Origin: Monocercomonoides exilis
Taxonomy: Eukaryota; Preaxostyla; Oxymonadida; Polymastigidae
Length of the DNA: 64,000 nt
NCBI GenBank assembly: GCA_001643675.2
Contig: LSRY02000001.1
Location: forward strand, 1,049,501 to 1,113,500
Reading direction: 5' to 3'
Of the stretch, positions 1 through 10,963 are shown piece after piece; position 1 is the stretch's first letter; each line of letters begins with the position of its first letter. The position numbers were made by a program, and so were the translations under genes. The notes below the pieces were generated by a model, which was not told the DNA's origin, made no database searches, and worked only from the letters and a program-made list of their open reading frames with translations.

Positions 1-914
1 AAAAGGAAAAATAATTATATATAAATTCATTGTGTTGGATGCATAATTGAAATAATTAAAATTCGGTTATATTCAATGAGGGAATAGTTGTGTTCATTAT
101 TAAAATACATCAATGAATGGTTGTTGAGATGAAACCACTGTCCACAGTTTTTGAAAGTGTCCACCATTATTAACACTAACAATACCCACCTTTTCGTATC
201 ATTTCATAAATAAGCATTTGATCGCAGGATGACTGACCTGAAACGCGGAGCTCTCATAACTAAAAGAGAAGGAAGTTTAATAACCATTTACACTTTCAAA
301 GTTTCATAAGTTTGAATAATTAGTTTTCCAAATTTGAATAATAAATAATGTATTATCTTGAAATATTTTCTCTATAGAAAATCAGAATTAAAAATGTTAG
401 AGTAATTTTCACAAGATAATTAAATGAAAGCAACCGAAAAAATAATTTATTTTCTTCAGTTCCTTTAACAGTTCAACATTTTCAAATGTCATTATTGCTT
501 TTTAAAGCTTCTTGTTAAATAGTTTTTTCTTTTTTTAATAATCTGAGAAAAAAGCGACAAAAAAATCATTCTTTTTTGCAAATTACCAAATGAAATGATA
601 ATCAATATCACATTTTTGTCCAATTTTTCACCAGACATATTGAATAATATATGTTGTTTAAATTGGAATCAAAAAATGATTTCAAAAACGATCAGCCATA
701 TTTCATATTTAATATTTTTTTATAAAATCAATGAATTCTGAAGAGAAAAGTTTTTAAAAAAAATTAAACTTTGATTTTACAAAATTAAAATTCTCCAAAA
801 ACAAACAAGATCGAGAATGATCAGAGAATTTCAAATTTAATTTATCAAAAAAAATCGAAATGAAAGAGAATAAAAAAATATTTTACAAATAGAAACAGGA
901 GAAAAATAACAGAA
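1..914. other. AT-rich intergenic sequence
   Basis: Very AT-rich sequence with frequent stops in all frames. I see no coding exon, tRNA or transposon end. It lies downstream of the hydrogenase-like gene and presumably holds its 3' flank. A stretch at about 677-727 resembles 47972-48029 in the other large AT-rich gap (see findings). Confidence 0.6.
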
Positions 915-2508
915 TCAAAGAGACAAAACATCCTCAATATCTTGAAATGAAGGTCTTTCCGGCAGAATTTTCTTAACTCTATTTAGTCCAACAAGCGGAG
1001 CAGCCACATTTCCAGGACCACCAATACATCCTCCATCACAACACATAACTTCCAACAAATTTCCTGGAATTTCTTCTTTTCTATCTGACCAATTTTTAAG
1101 CTTCTTAAATGATGTTTTATTCAGCGGAGACACAAATATCGGAGCAAGTGTAACATCGTCATCGCTGAGAGTCCCCGTCTCATCCTTTATAACTCGAAGG
1201 GCTTTTGGAGCAGCATGAATAACAGCTTGAGTGACTCCCTGTGTAACACAATAGAATGAAGATTCCATTGAAGGAAGTCTTGTTGATTGTGGATCACCTT
1301 TCCCTTCCATCTTCGAAACATCAACTTCACAAGCTTCAAAGATACACGATAGTTCCATTGCTGTCAACACATAGTCAGTATTATCTTTCATAAGAGCTTC
1401 TGTTCGCTTTGCTGTACATGGTCCCACAAAAACTGTGATGCACGTTGGATCTCGCTTTTTCAATAAATCTCCTGTGTATACCATGGGAGACTGCGTGTGA
1501 GAGACAAAAGGCTCCAACCCCTTTAGATGAACTTGAGTGCATCGCACCCAAGCTGGGCAACAGGAAGTCGCAAGCAGCTTTTGCTTTCCCATTGCCACTT
1601 CCTCAAAGTACTCTTTAGACTCAGTCAACGAAGTTGTATCTGCTCCAAGTGCAACCTCGACCATATCTGCAAAGCCACACTTTTTACAAGCAGCTCGCAA
1701 TTGAACAGACGTTCCTGAAAATTGTCCCAATACAGCTGGTGCAACCATGGCAATGACATTTTCTCCCTTTTTTATCTGAGAAATAACATCAACAACTTCA
1801 GAAGGCATTACAATTGCTCCAAAAGGGCAACGAACAGAGCATCTCCCGCAGTGAATGCATTTAGAAGGATCAATTATACTATGACCGCTGGAGCTCCTTG
1901 AAATGGCATCTACGGGACAATCATCCATACACGGAATTCGTTTCTTAATGATTGCTGAATAAGGGCAAACCTTGACACACATACCACATCCAATGCATTT
2001 ATCTTTATCAATCACTGAATGACCATCTTCGATGGTAACTGCTTTTTTTGGGCAGTTGGCAACACACGGGCGTGCAACACATCCTTCACAAGCATTTGTT
2101 GAGAAAATATTGCATTCTCCGCATTTGTGGCAAGCTTCAGTAATTACTGATGCTCCGGGCAGATAATCTTGTTTTTTTCGATTTATAGTTTCTTTCAAAC
2201 TTTGTGAAAGCGGTTTTGATGGAGGTGCCAAAGAATTTATTAATTCTCCAACAATTGATTGTAATTGGCGATAGCACACAATTCGTTCTTTTTCAAGCAT
2301 AAAATAATAAAGAAATCACTGCATTTTAAAATATCAACAAACCAACATCGATAGAATTGAAATAAGATGGCAGTCTTTCCTTTGGATACAATTCTTCAGG
2401 AATATTGTCTATTGTTTCTTCTAATGTTCCATCAAACATTCCCCTGCAAACTTTTACCATTAATTCGCGATAATTTTGAGTGGCTTGATTTTTTGTACCG
2501 ACAATCAT
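915..2508 (-). CDS. [FeFe]-hydrogenase-like iron-sulfur protein (group B-like), two exons
   Basis: Exons complement(2343..2508) and complement(915..2287) with one 55-nt intron (GTTTGT..GAAAAAG) give 512 residues. The N-terminal exon carries the YRELMVKV...GTLEETIDNIPEEL segment typical of monomeric group B hydrogenases. Next come two regions of CxxCxxCxxxC ferredoxin motifs (about residues 105-215), then the H-cluster domain: TSCCPAW (about 293), GPCTAKR (about 341) and EVMCCDGGCIGGPG (about 469). The cysteines that bind the H-cluster, and the proton-relay cysteine before the first of them, are present. Family role: reversible proton reduction with ferredoxin, or H2 sensing; the group B type is poorly characterised. 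The Met at 2300 lies inside the intron, so the gene starts at 2508. No mitochondrial or hydrogenosomal targeting peptide is apparent. It is divergent from the kinesin gene, 114 bp away. The protein family is sure; catalytic activity and subgroup are inference. Confidence 0.9.
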
Positions 2509-2622
2509 TGCTCCAAAACAATATTTTGAATATCTTCAAAAATATTTTTTGATTATTTAAAAAGTGTTGGTCAAGATCAATATATATTAACCATAATAAT
2601 ACCACATTAATTTGAATACATC
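2509..2622. promoter_or_regulatory. Divergent intergenic region between hydrogenase-like and kinesin genes
   Basis: These 114 bp separate the start codons of the minus-strand hydrogenase-like gene and the plus-strand kinesin gene. The sequence is AT-rich. Both promoters must lie here or inside the 5' ends of the genes. No specific motif is claimed. Confidence 0.5.
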
Positions 2623-5600
2623 ATGCAAAACGAGCCAATTGAAGAGTTTCAATCCCATGAGCTTGCAGAAAACAAATTAGAACAAAATGAAAGAATGAAC
2701 GTCGTTGTAAGGTTTGAAAATTTATTTGCCTTTGAAAAGAAATTAAATATTTAATTGATATTTTATGATAAAGAGCGCGCCCAGAAACAATAGTGGAACA
2801 TGATAAGGGACAGAGAGTTTTAAATTTCATCGATGATTGCAGCATATCGTTTAACAGCACAGATTCAGCATCAGGAAGTTTTCAAACTGTACCAAATATG
2901 AAAAAAGCTTCTGAACAAGTGTACACATTTGATCATGTTTTTGACTCGTACGCTGGACAAGAAGAAGTTTACAAAAACAGTGCAAAGAAAATTGTTCCGT
3001 TTGTTTTCGACGGCTTTAATTGTTCAATATTTGCATATGGTGCAACAGGTTTGGGAAATATTAAAGTTGTTTTTTGCACTTATATGAAATTTATATTTTT
3101 TTTTATGAAAAAGGATCCGGAAAAACCTATACCATGCTTGGGAATGAAATTGTAGGACTTGGAATAATTCCACGAGTTTTGAATGATATATATAGTCATT
3201 TCAAAATCAAGCAAAATGAAAATGACTTTCATCTGTTTCTTTCATACATGGAAGTTTACAATGAAAAAATAAGAGACCTGTTGAATGATTCAACCAGCGA
3301 AGATTTTCGTCCGTTTTTGACAAGTGAAAGAAATTTAGAAATTCGAGAAGATGTAAATGGAGGAATAAGTGTTTGCGGTCTTTCTGTGCATTCACCATCA
3401 TCAATAGACGAAGCACTTTCATTGATTTCTTTTGGAAACAGATCTCGTGCTGTTGCTTCAACAGAAGCAAATGCCTTGTCATCACGCTCCCATGCAATTC
3501 TTCAAATTACAATTGAATCCATGAAAAAGACAAAAGAACAAGATCCAGTATTTATCAGTGGAAAATTGAGTCTAATTGATTTAGCTGGATCAGAAAGAGC
3601 TTCTGTAACCCAAAACAAAGGGCAGCGGATGAGAGAAGGGGCAAACATAAACAGGTCTCTTTTGGCACTTGGGAATTGTATCAATGCATTGAGTGAAGGG
3701 AAGCAGGGAGTGTTTGTCCCATACAGAGATAGCAAATTGACAAGATTGTTGAAAGATTCGCTGGGCGGAACAGCGAAATCTGTAATGATTGCAAATGTGT
3801 CGCCATCAAGTCTCTGCAGCGAAGATACAAAAAACACATTGAAATATGCGAACAGAGCCAAAAATATCAAGGTGAAAGCTATTCGAAACAGTTCTCCATT
3901 TTTGGATGCAAAAAGATGCACAGAGATTATTAATTCTCTTCGAACTGAAATCGATGATCTCAAATTACAACTCTCAAAGGTAGCTTCCGTTCAAAACATC
4001 GAAAAACGAAATGAATTAAAAGAAGCTGCTGAGAGAACTTTCGATGATCAGCACATTATTGCTCATTCATCCTCAGAATCAAGTTCTGGATCTCAGCAAA
4101 CACAGCCAGAAACAGATAAAGAGGCGTCAACCAAATCAAGTGATGAAGAAGAAAGTGAAACGGAAAAGATGAAGCAGGAATTGAACAATTTGTTCACATC
4201 TCGATGCGACGTTGCAAGGCAAATAGTAGAAACATCAACAAAACTTTCTTCATTAAGCGGAGAAATAAAGCGAAAGAGACGATTTCTTCTTTTATGGCAT
4301 CGAATGAACCCGCACGTTCGTGCAGAAGATAGCCCATCAGAACTAAGGGCAACAAAAAGAGAGATGATGAGAATGGTCTCTGAAGAGAAGAAGTGTGTGT
4401 CGAGGAAGAAGTCTCTAACAAAAGAAAGAGACTCTCTGGAGCAACTTACTGAACGACTTGTCGCGCTTATTCCAAAGAGAACGCAAAGCGATGAATGCAA
4501 AAAACAGCTGGATGAAATCGTGCGAATGCGGATGATGGAGCTTAAGGAAGTGGAATATGAACACGAAAGCCAGAAAATGCAGAATAGTTTGCGCGAAGCT
4601 GATGAAGAAGTCGGTGACATGCGAGGGGCTATTGAGAAAATGGGAGAAGCAACTGAGTTGTTTTTCAAGACGTTAGTTGAAAAAGGAATAGCAAATGAGC
4701 TCTTGTGTTCACAATATATTCAAGCTCATTGGCTATGGAAAACATTTACTGAGCAAAAGTTCCAATCATCAAAATTACAATCATCTCCCTATCATTCAGC
4801 AAAAGTACCAGAAATATTGGAAGCAGCTAATTTCTATCAATCGCTTGCTGATCTTTCTCCACCAGCACCTTCTCCTCAACAAAAAGATCAGCAGAAAAAG
4901 TCATCTCCGTTATCTCCAGTAACTTCAATTCCAAATACCTCAGAATTATATAATCAATTGATGACTCCACAAAATCCAGGTTTTTCGATCCAAATACCAC
5001 AGCAGCCCTTGAAACAGAATATGTCTGATGAAAAAACTACTCCTCTTTTGGATTTTGCATACAAAATGCGAGATTTCAAAAACGATTCAAGTGCGATGTG
5101 GAATTCATCAGCTCAGTCAGCCCAGACAACACCTTCACCATATCGCACTTCTTATGGATTGGATACATTTTTCGCAACTCCATCTCCATCGCACTCACTT
5201 TCAACTGTTTCACCAGTGACTCCGTCAACGATGTCAATTACACCTTCTCCTGCACATCTCTTTTCCCCTTCTTCATTTGCAAGCACCCCATCACTTTCTT
5301 CCTTTTTTTCATTTCGTTCTGTATCTCCTCAATCATTTCATTCTTCTTTGAGTTCTGCACCATCTTCAGAAAATCATCAATCACAACAACCTTTTTCAAT
5401 ATTCCAGTCGGCTCAAGATTCCGAAAACAAACAAAGAAATCCTTTGCGAACACCAGATTTTTCAAGAAATGCGGGACAAACACCAAATTCTGAAAAATTT
5501 AGTTCAAATAGACTCAGCACTGTTCGAGAATCTCATGATGAATCCATCACATTGCACGAACAGCTTAATAATGATAGGCCATCAAATGCGCCAGCATCTA

Positions 5601-6856
5601 ACACTGCATCTCCAAGTGGATCTGATCTTGTTAATCAATCTCCATCAACTTCTCAGATAGCATCAAATTGTTCTTCTCCCAATTCCATTCCAACGACAAC
5701 ACAACTACCTTTTAGCCATTCTCAAACATTTTCATCCGAACAAAATTCAGCATTCACGAATCATAGTGCAAGTTGTTCCTCTACATCGCCATTTAGAAAT
5801 GGGGCATCAAATGAAGCTTGGACAGACGATACCAATTTATCTGATGTTGGAGCCTTGCCGTCTCAAGATGCCTTTTTATCATCAATGCACCCCACACCCA
5901 TTCGCTCTCCAAAGCGTGCTCTTTCGACTCCTCAACGTTTTCCTACACAGGTCACGTATGAAACAAACTCAGCAACAGCGAAACGAAAATCATTCAAAGA
6001 AATTAACCTTCCCCCAAAAACTCCATCTTCAATGAAGAAGCCAAACACAGCTTCGTCTTCTTTTCGTCCAAGCAATCAAAACAAGATCATTTCTTCAAAT
6101 ACAACCCCAATACAAAAGAAACGCGCAAAATCATCATCAAGTTACAAACTTAGTTATTCCGCAAAGAAGAGAGCTGCTTCCACTTCATCTCAATCTCCTT
6201 TACAAACTTTTTCTTTTGGGCAGGATGCAACTCACCGCACTTCAAATCATTCACATACTTCTCTTCTCTCAACATTTCGCGAATCGGAACAATCCTCTTC
6301 AGAACCTGTTTCTGGCTCTTCTTTTATTTCTTCAACTCCAATTGTGTCACATACACCTTCCTCTGCCCCTTCGACTGTACCAATTCGGACTCATTCCACG
6401 AATGACACCCTCTCATCGCTTTCACCCCTAAACACGTCTTTCCTTTCAAGTCCAACTGCTTTAAACCAAGAAAACACTTCATCTATGATTAATGATCGCA
6501 ATCAATCGACTTCAAATGCAGGTTCGAATTCAAGCAATTTCTCTTCAACATCAAGTGTTCCTGCAACTCCAATCCGTTATTCTACAAGCAGGGCACAGAC
6601 TCCAATTAGGTCACGCCTTTCAGTCTCGCCTCAACGAGGCTATGCTTCATCTTCTTCTGAGAATGATCCTCGCTCAGCATTCTCAACAAATTGCCCTTCG
6701 CCTTCAGTTGGAAGGAAAAATGACATAAGTACCAAAAGTTTGATGGAAAAATTGGAGCAGATACAAACAGAATATGAACTAAATAAACTGAAATCTGCTT
6801 CAATGAAGAGGCAATTGACACTTCCTCAAAATGCTGGAGATTTCAATTTGGATTGA
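2623..6856 (+). CDS. Kinesin-8 family motor protein, three exons
   Basis: Exons 2623..2711, 2774..3048 and 3114..6856 (introns GTTTGA..GATAAAG and GTTTGG..GAAAAAG) give 1,368 residues. The motor domain is N-terminal (about residues 25-385): VVVRARP, P-loop GATGSGKT (about 119-126, rebuilt across intron 2), switch I NALSSRSHA, switch II LIDLAGSERA, and EGANINRSLLALGNCINAL, the form typical of kinesin-8 (Kip3/KIF18/KIF19). Coiled-coil segments follow to about residue 650. The second half is a Ser/Thr/Pro-rich tail with many SP/TP sites, for example TPIRSPKR and TPIRSRLSVSP, consistent with proline-directed phosphorylation. Family role: plus-end motor that shortens microtubules, in spindle or cilium length control. 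Open sequence running back to 3074 is translated intron 2. Motor identity is certain; the subfamily is likely. Confidence 0.93.
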
Positions 6857-7194
6857 TAACCTCGTTTTAAGTGCTATTACGAATTCCAAGGAGAAATTCC
6901 TAAAGATTTTCATTTCAGGTAAAGATTAAGATATTTTTGTTTTCTATTTTTGTTGACTTAATTTGAGTGTAATATTTTAATATATTTCATAAAGAATTGA
7001 TAACTTACTTCCAAACTCATTCAATGTTTTTTATTGAATCAATTAATATTTGAAAGAAATTCTGAAAATAGTTTAATCTATTTTTTAACGAGGCTCTCAA
7101 CATAAAAAATTCTACACAGCCAAAAACATATTCGATTTCATAAAATGAACAAGAATTTTTTGTAGCACCCATTTTCAAAGACGTATTTTTTCAC
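6857..7194. other. Intergenic, kinesin 3' flank / NOC1 5' flank
   Basis: AT-rich sequence between two plus-strand genes. I see no exon or RNA gene. The NOC1 promoter presumably lies here. Confidence 0.5.
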
Positions 7195-10100
7195 ATGAGA
7201 GAAAACAAGGAAAAGAAATGGTTAAACGCATTAATCCAGAAAGGTACAATAACAGATAAACTATCTGGATTGACCATTCTTGGACAGTCCGCTCGTGATG
7301 ATGAAGAAGGTGCAAAGGCTGTCAAACAACTTATTTCAATGATGAAACGAACAGATAGAAGGATCAGTGGAATGGCTATGCAAAATCTTCTGCAATTATT
7401 TCAAGTGAATCTTCTTCCAAAGAACAAAGAGCTTTCTGTAGATGATCCAAAAGATGCTATGATAAAAGAACTTTATGCATCATTTATTCGTGCTGTCAGC
7501 GAGAAAGCCAAAGACACTGTTCTTAATTCCAAAAACCATGCTATAAAAACATTAAGTGAGATGGCTATCATGCCTGAACAACGTCTTTCTGTCTTGTCAG
7601 AACTCGTTAACAAACTCGGAGATAATGTAAAAAGTGCTGCTTCACTGACTTCGCATCTCATTATTATTTTATCAAAACGAAGGCCCGCTATAAAGCCATT
7701 GATTGTCGAGGAAATAGAAAGGCTGGTTTATCGTCCAAATATTTCTCAAAGAGCACAATTCTACGGAATTGTGGCATTGAATGGATTCACATTAGATCCT
7801 GCTAAAGATGCTTCTGTTGCGAATCAAATGCTGAAATTGTATTTTTCACTATTTGACGACATTTTCAAAAGAAATGAAGCACGCCATGCTGCTAAGCTTG
7901 AAGAGTCAAAAAAGAAGAAAAAGAATCGCTGGTCGCAAACGAAGGAGCACGGAAAGAGAGGAAGAAAAGGAAAACTACTTCAGAAAAAGAAGGAGATGCT
8001 CGATGAAGCCGAATCCACAGAACAGCGCCTTCTATTTGCCGTGTTGAGTGGAATAGGCCGTGTGATGAACATCGCTGGAGCTGAAAATGCAGCGAAGTTT
8101 GTGTCACATCTTAATTCGCTCTTTCGTGCCTCTCATTCGCATTCATTTGCATCGTCGCTTCGTGCAATGCTTCTGCTGCATCGCCTGCTGAGTGTTCAGG
8201 GCATCCTTCCAGACAGATATTACAATGCGTTGTACGAAAAGCTCTCCGACCCCGAGATGCTCGTGGAGAAAAGCCAGCATCCTCTCTTTTTGGGTTTGGT
8301 ATTCAAATCTTTAGAGGCAGACAGTGTGGATGAGAGGGTGTGCGCCTTCATCAAGCGGTTGCTGGGTGTATGCTTAGTGGCTCAGCCTTCGTTTGTGTGT
8401 GCCTCGCTGATGGTTGTGGGAGAGCTGTGCTGCAAAAGGAAGGCGCTGCTGCACACGATGGTGTGCGAAGAGACAGCGACAACAATCAATCCTGCATTGA
8501 TACCCCATTCAATTGCCCAATCGCTGCTCAATAAACAAGGATCACAAGCGAATGGATTGAAGATAAATATGAAAGGAATGATGATTGTTAATCCCAAGTT
8601 CCTGAGGAGAGATGGAGATGCAGAAAGTGGGAACAAAACAGAAGAAAAGTGGAAGCTTCTGAAAAGCAAAGAAGAACTCGAGAAAGAAAAGCAGGAGAAG
8701 AAGAAAGAATGGATCGAGAAATTGTATGGGAAGAAAGTGAAAGATGAAGGCGGCGATGCTGAAGAGCCAAAGATGATCTCCTTCGCTGCTCCATCAGCAC
8801 CTTTGGCATCATCATCAGCGTTGCTTGCCTTAGACGATGATGAAGATGAGCACTTTGTTGATGCACCAGACATTGACGAAGAAGATATAGAAGCCGAAAT
8901 CAAGAAAAGAGAGGAAGCAGCAAGCGAAGTTTCATCTGCCAAAGATGTTAGCTTGAATTCAGAACCAAAGAAAGAAAAAGATGCAGATAAGACTCTTTCT
9001 TTTCCCTCTTCCTCTCCTTCTTCTGGAAAGTTGCCGATCAATCCTCTCATTTCAGCAGGTGGGTCTTCCGTTTACAATCCCTTCAAATTCAATCCTCGTT
9101 TTTCGCATGCTGATTTGTCTGCTTTCTGGGAGCTGCAGATGCTTTCACTGCATTATCACCCATCAGTCGCGTTTCTGGCTAACAAAATTCTTCGAATGGG
9201 AAAACATTTGAAGAAGAAATACGACGATCTCAGAAAGAAATCTGGCTTGATTGAAGAAGAAGAGGAGGAAAAGAAAGAGAAAAAGGAGAAAGAGAAAGAA
9301 GAAGCTGAACCCGAAGCAGAAGAAGAGTCGTGGGAAGTGCATTATGCAGGCGATCCATTTTATGATTTTTCGCTGACTGCATTTTTGACGAGATTTGCCT
9401 TTAAACGTCCAAAGATGACGAAAGAGCAGATGGTGGAAAAAGAAAAAGAGCAGAAGATGATGAGAAAGAAAGCGTTGATGGAAAGCAGGAAAGGAGAGAG
9501 AGAAGAATACGAAGATAGCAGCGCAGAAGAGGAAGAGGAAGAAGAAGATGAGAAAGAGAAAAAGCAGATGCAAGGCGACGATGATGCTGCATTCAAAGCA
9601 TCTGACCTTTTGCCTTCTTCTTCTTCTTCCAGCACAAAAGAAGCCTTTTCGTCTTCGTTATATCGGATGGGTTCAGTTGCCTTTGCTGAGCAAAAAGAAG
9701 AGAACATTGCTCCACATGAGCGCTTTTTCTTCAAATACTTCTCTGGAAATCCAGCTGTATCAAAGAAGAAGATGAAGCAGGAGGAGAAGAGGAAGGAGAA
9801 AGAGAAAGAGAAGAGGAGATCAGAGAAGATGAAAGAAAGAGGGGAGGAAGACGATGGATTCCCGGGCTTTGGCGAGTCAGAGGAAAGTGAGAATGGATTT
9901 GAAGACGATGAGTTGGACGACTATTTGATTAAACTTGAGGAGCAAGCACTTAACAAAAAGAAGGATAAATCCCAAGATGATAATGACGACGAAGGAAGCG
10001 ATGGTGAAGAAGGAGAAGGCAAAGGAAAGAAGAAGAGAAAGTTTGATGTGGATGAAGATGAAGATTCAGAACTGGAGGAAGCACTGAAAAGAGAATTTGC

Positions 10101-10722
10101 TAATGATAGCGATGACGAGGAGGAGGAAGATGAAGGAAACGAAGAGGATGAAGAAGACGAAGATGGTGTTCAAGTGGAGGATCCATTTGGAGAAATGAAA
10201 AAATCGAAGAAGAAGAAGAGATTCGAAGAAGAAGAAGAAGATGAGGATGAGGATGAGGATGAAAGCGAAGAGATGGAAGGGATTGACGATGAGATGGAAG
10301 ATGAGTATGATGATTACGATAACCTGGAAGACGATGAAAGCCTGAATGACATGGAAGATGAGGTGTGGAGCGAGTCAGATGAAGAAGTGAAACAGATAGA
10401 AGAGGAAGAAAAACGAAAACGAAAAGGAGGAAAAAGCAAGGAATATGACGAAGATGGGTATGGAAGAGAGGAAAGAACAGTGAAGAGAAGAAAAATGGAT
10501 GATGATGATGCACAGTTTGACAGGAAGGAGAGCAGAATATTGAAGAAGAAACTACCATCACTTGTGTCGGCAGATGATCTGGATGATCTTGTGGAAAGCA
10601 CACTTCACGAAGAGAAGATTAGACAGGAGAAGAGAATGAGAGAAAGAGAGAGAAAGCAGGGCGGAAAATCCACTTCATTTCCGATGAAGCCAAAAGGAAG
10701 AGTGGGAAAGAGGATGCACTAA
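7195..10722 (+). CDS. CEBPZ: Ribosome biogenesis factor NOC1/Mak21/CEBPZ homologue
   Basis: Single exon, 1,175 residues. The N-terminus TITDKLSGLTILGQSA begins the alpha-helical repeat region typical of Noc1/Mak21/CEBPZ. The CBF/Mak21 signature is at about residues 627-670: NPFKFNPRFSHADLSAFWEL, then LSLHYHPSVAFLANKIL. From about residue 700 the protein becomes extremely acidic and lysine-rich (long E/D/K runs), as in the C-terminal half of family members. Family role: forms the Noc1-Noc2 complex that escorts early pre-60S particles in the nucleolus. The start at 7195 is the first in-frame Met; some family members have a longer N-terminus, so a missing upstream exon is possible. UTP15, another nucleolar factor, lies 27 kb away on the other strand. 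Confidence 0.9.
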   Translation: MRENKEKKWLNALIQKGTITDKLSGLTILGQSARDDEEGAKAVKQLISMMKRTDRRISGMAMQNLLQLFQVNLLPKNKELSVDDPKDAMIKELYASFIRAVSEKAKDTVLNSKNHAIKTLSEMAIMPEQRLSVLSELVNKLGDNVKSAASLTSHLIIILSKRRPAIKPLIVEEIERLVYRPNISQRAQFYGIVALNGFTLDPAKDASVANQMLKLYFSLFDDIFKRNEARHAAKLEESKKKKKNRWSQTKEHGKRGRKGKLLQKKKEMLDEAESTEQRLLFAVLSGIGRVMNIAGAENAAKFVSHLNSLFRASHSHSFASSLRAMLLLHRLLSVQGILPDRYYNALYEKLSDPEMLVEKSQHPLFLGLVFKSLEADSVDERVCAFIKRLLGVCLVAQPSFVCASLMVVGELCCKRKALLHTMVCEETATTINPALIPHSIAQSLLNKQGSQANGLKINMKGMMIVNPKFLRRDGDAESGNKTEEKWKLLKSKEELEKEKQEKKKEWIEKLYGKKVKDEGGDAEEPKMISFAAPSAPLASSSALLALDDDEDEHFVDAPDIDEEDIEAEIKKREEAASEVSSAKDVSLNSEPKKEKDADKTLSFPSSSPSSGKLPINPLISAGGSSVYNPFKFNPRFSHADLSAFWELQMLSLHYHPSVAFLANKILRMGKHLKKKYDDLRKKSGLIEEEEEEKKEKKEKEKEEAEPEAEEESWEVHYAGDPFYDFSLTAFLTRFAFKRPKMTKEQMVEKEKEQKMMRKKALMESRKGEREEYEDSSAEEEEEEEDEKEKKQMQGDDDAAFKASDLLPSSSSSSTKEAFSSSLYRMGSVAFAEQKEENIAPHERFFFKYFSGNPAVSKKKMKQEEKRKEKEKEKRRSEKMKERGEEDDGFPGFGESEESENGFEDDELDDYLIKLEEQALNKKKDKSQDDNDDEGSDGEEGEGKGKKKRKFDVDEDEDSELEEALKREFANDSDDEEEEDEGNEEDEEDEDGVQVEDPFGEMKKSKKKKRFEEEEEDEDEDEDESEEMEGIDDEMEDEYDDYDNLEDDESLNDMEDEVWSESDEEVKQIEEEEKRKRKGGKSKEYDEDGYGREERTVKRRKMDDDDAQFDRKESRILKKKLPSLVSADDLDDLVESTLHEEKIRQEKRMRERERKQGGKSTSFPMKPKGRVGKRMH

Positions 10723-10963
10723 AAGGTTAATGGCAAAAAAAGAAAAAAAAAATATTTCTTGCACTTCACCCCCTTTTTTAATTCGTTAAATAAAAACACT
10801 TCATTACAAACAAAAGAACTGAGTAAAGTTAAAAGTTGTGAAATGATTATTTTTTTTAGTAAAGAAAAACTCCATTTCTCCCTTTCCAAACGATACAACA
10901 TAAATACAAATATGAACAAAGTGAAGTGAATTATGTGAAACGACAAGTATCCCTGCCTCACCC

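Noticed and set aside
2288-2300. Hydrogenase starting at the Met at 2300
   Set aside because: That Met is in the intron next to the acceptor; the upstream exon carries the family N-terminus.
3074-3113. Kinesin starting at the Met at 3074
   Set aside because: This segment is intron 2; joining exons restores GATGSGKT and the upstream motor strands.
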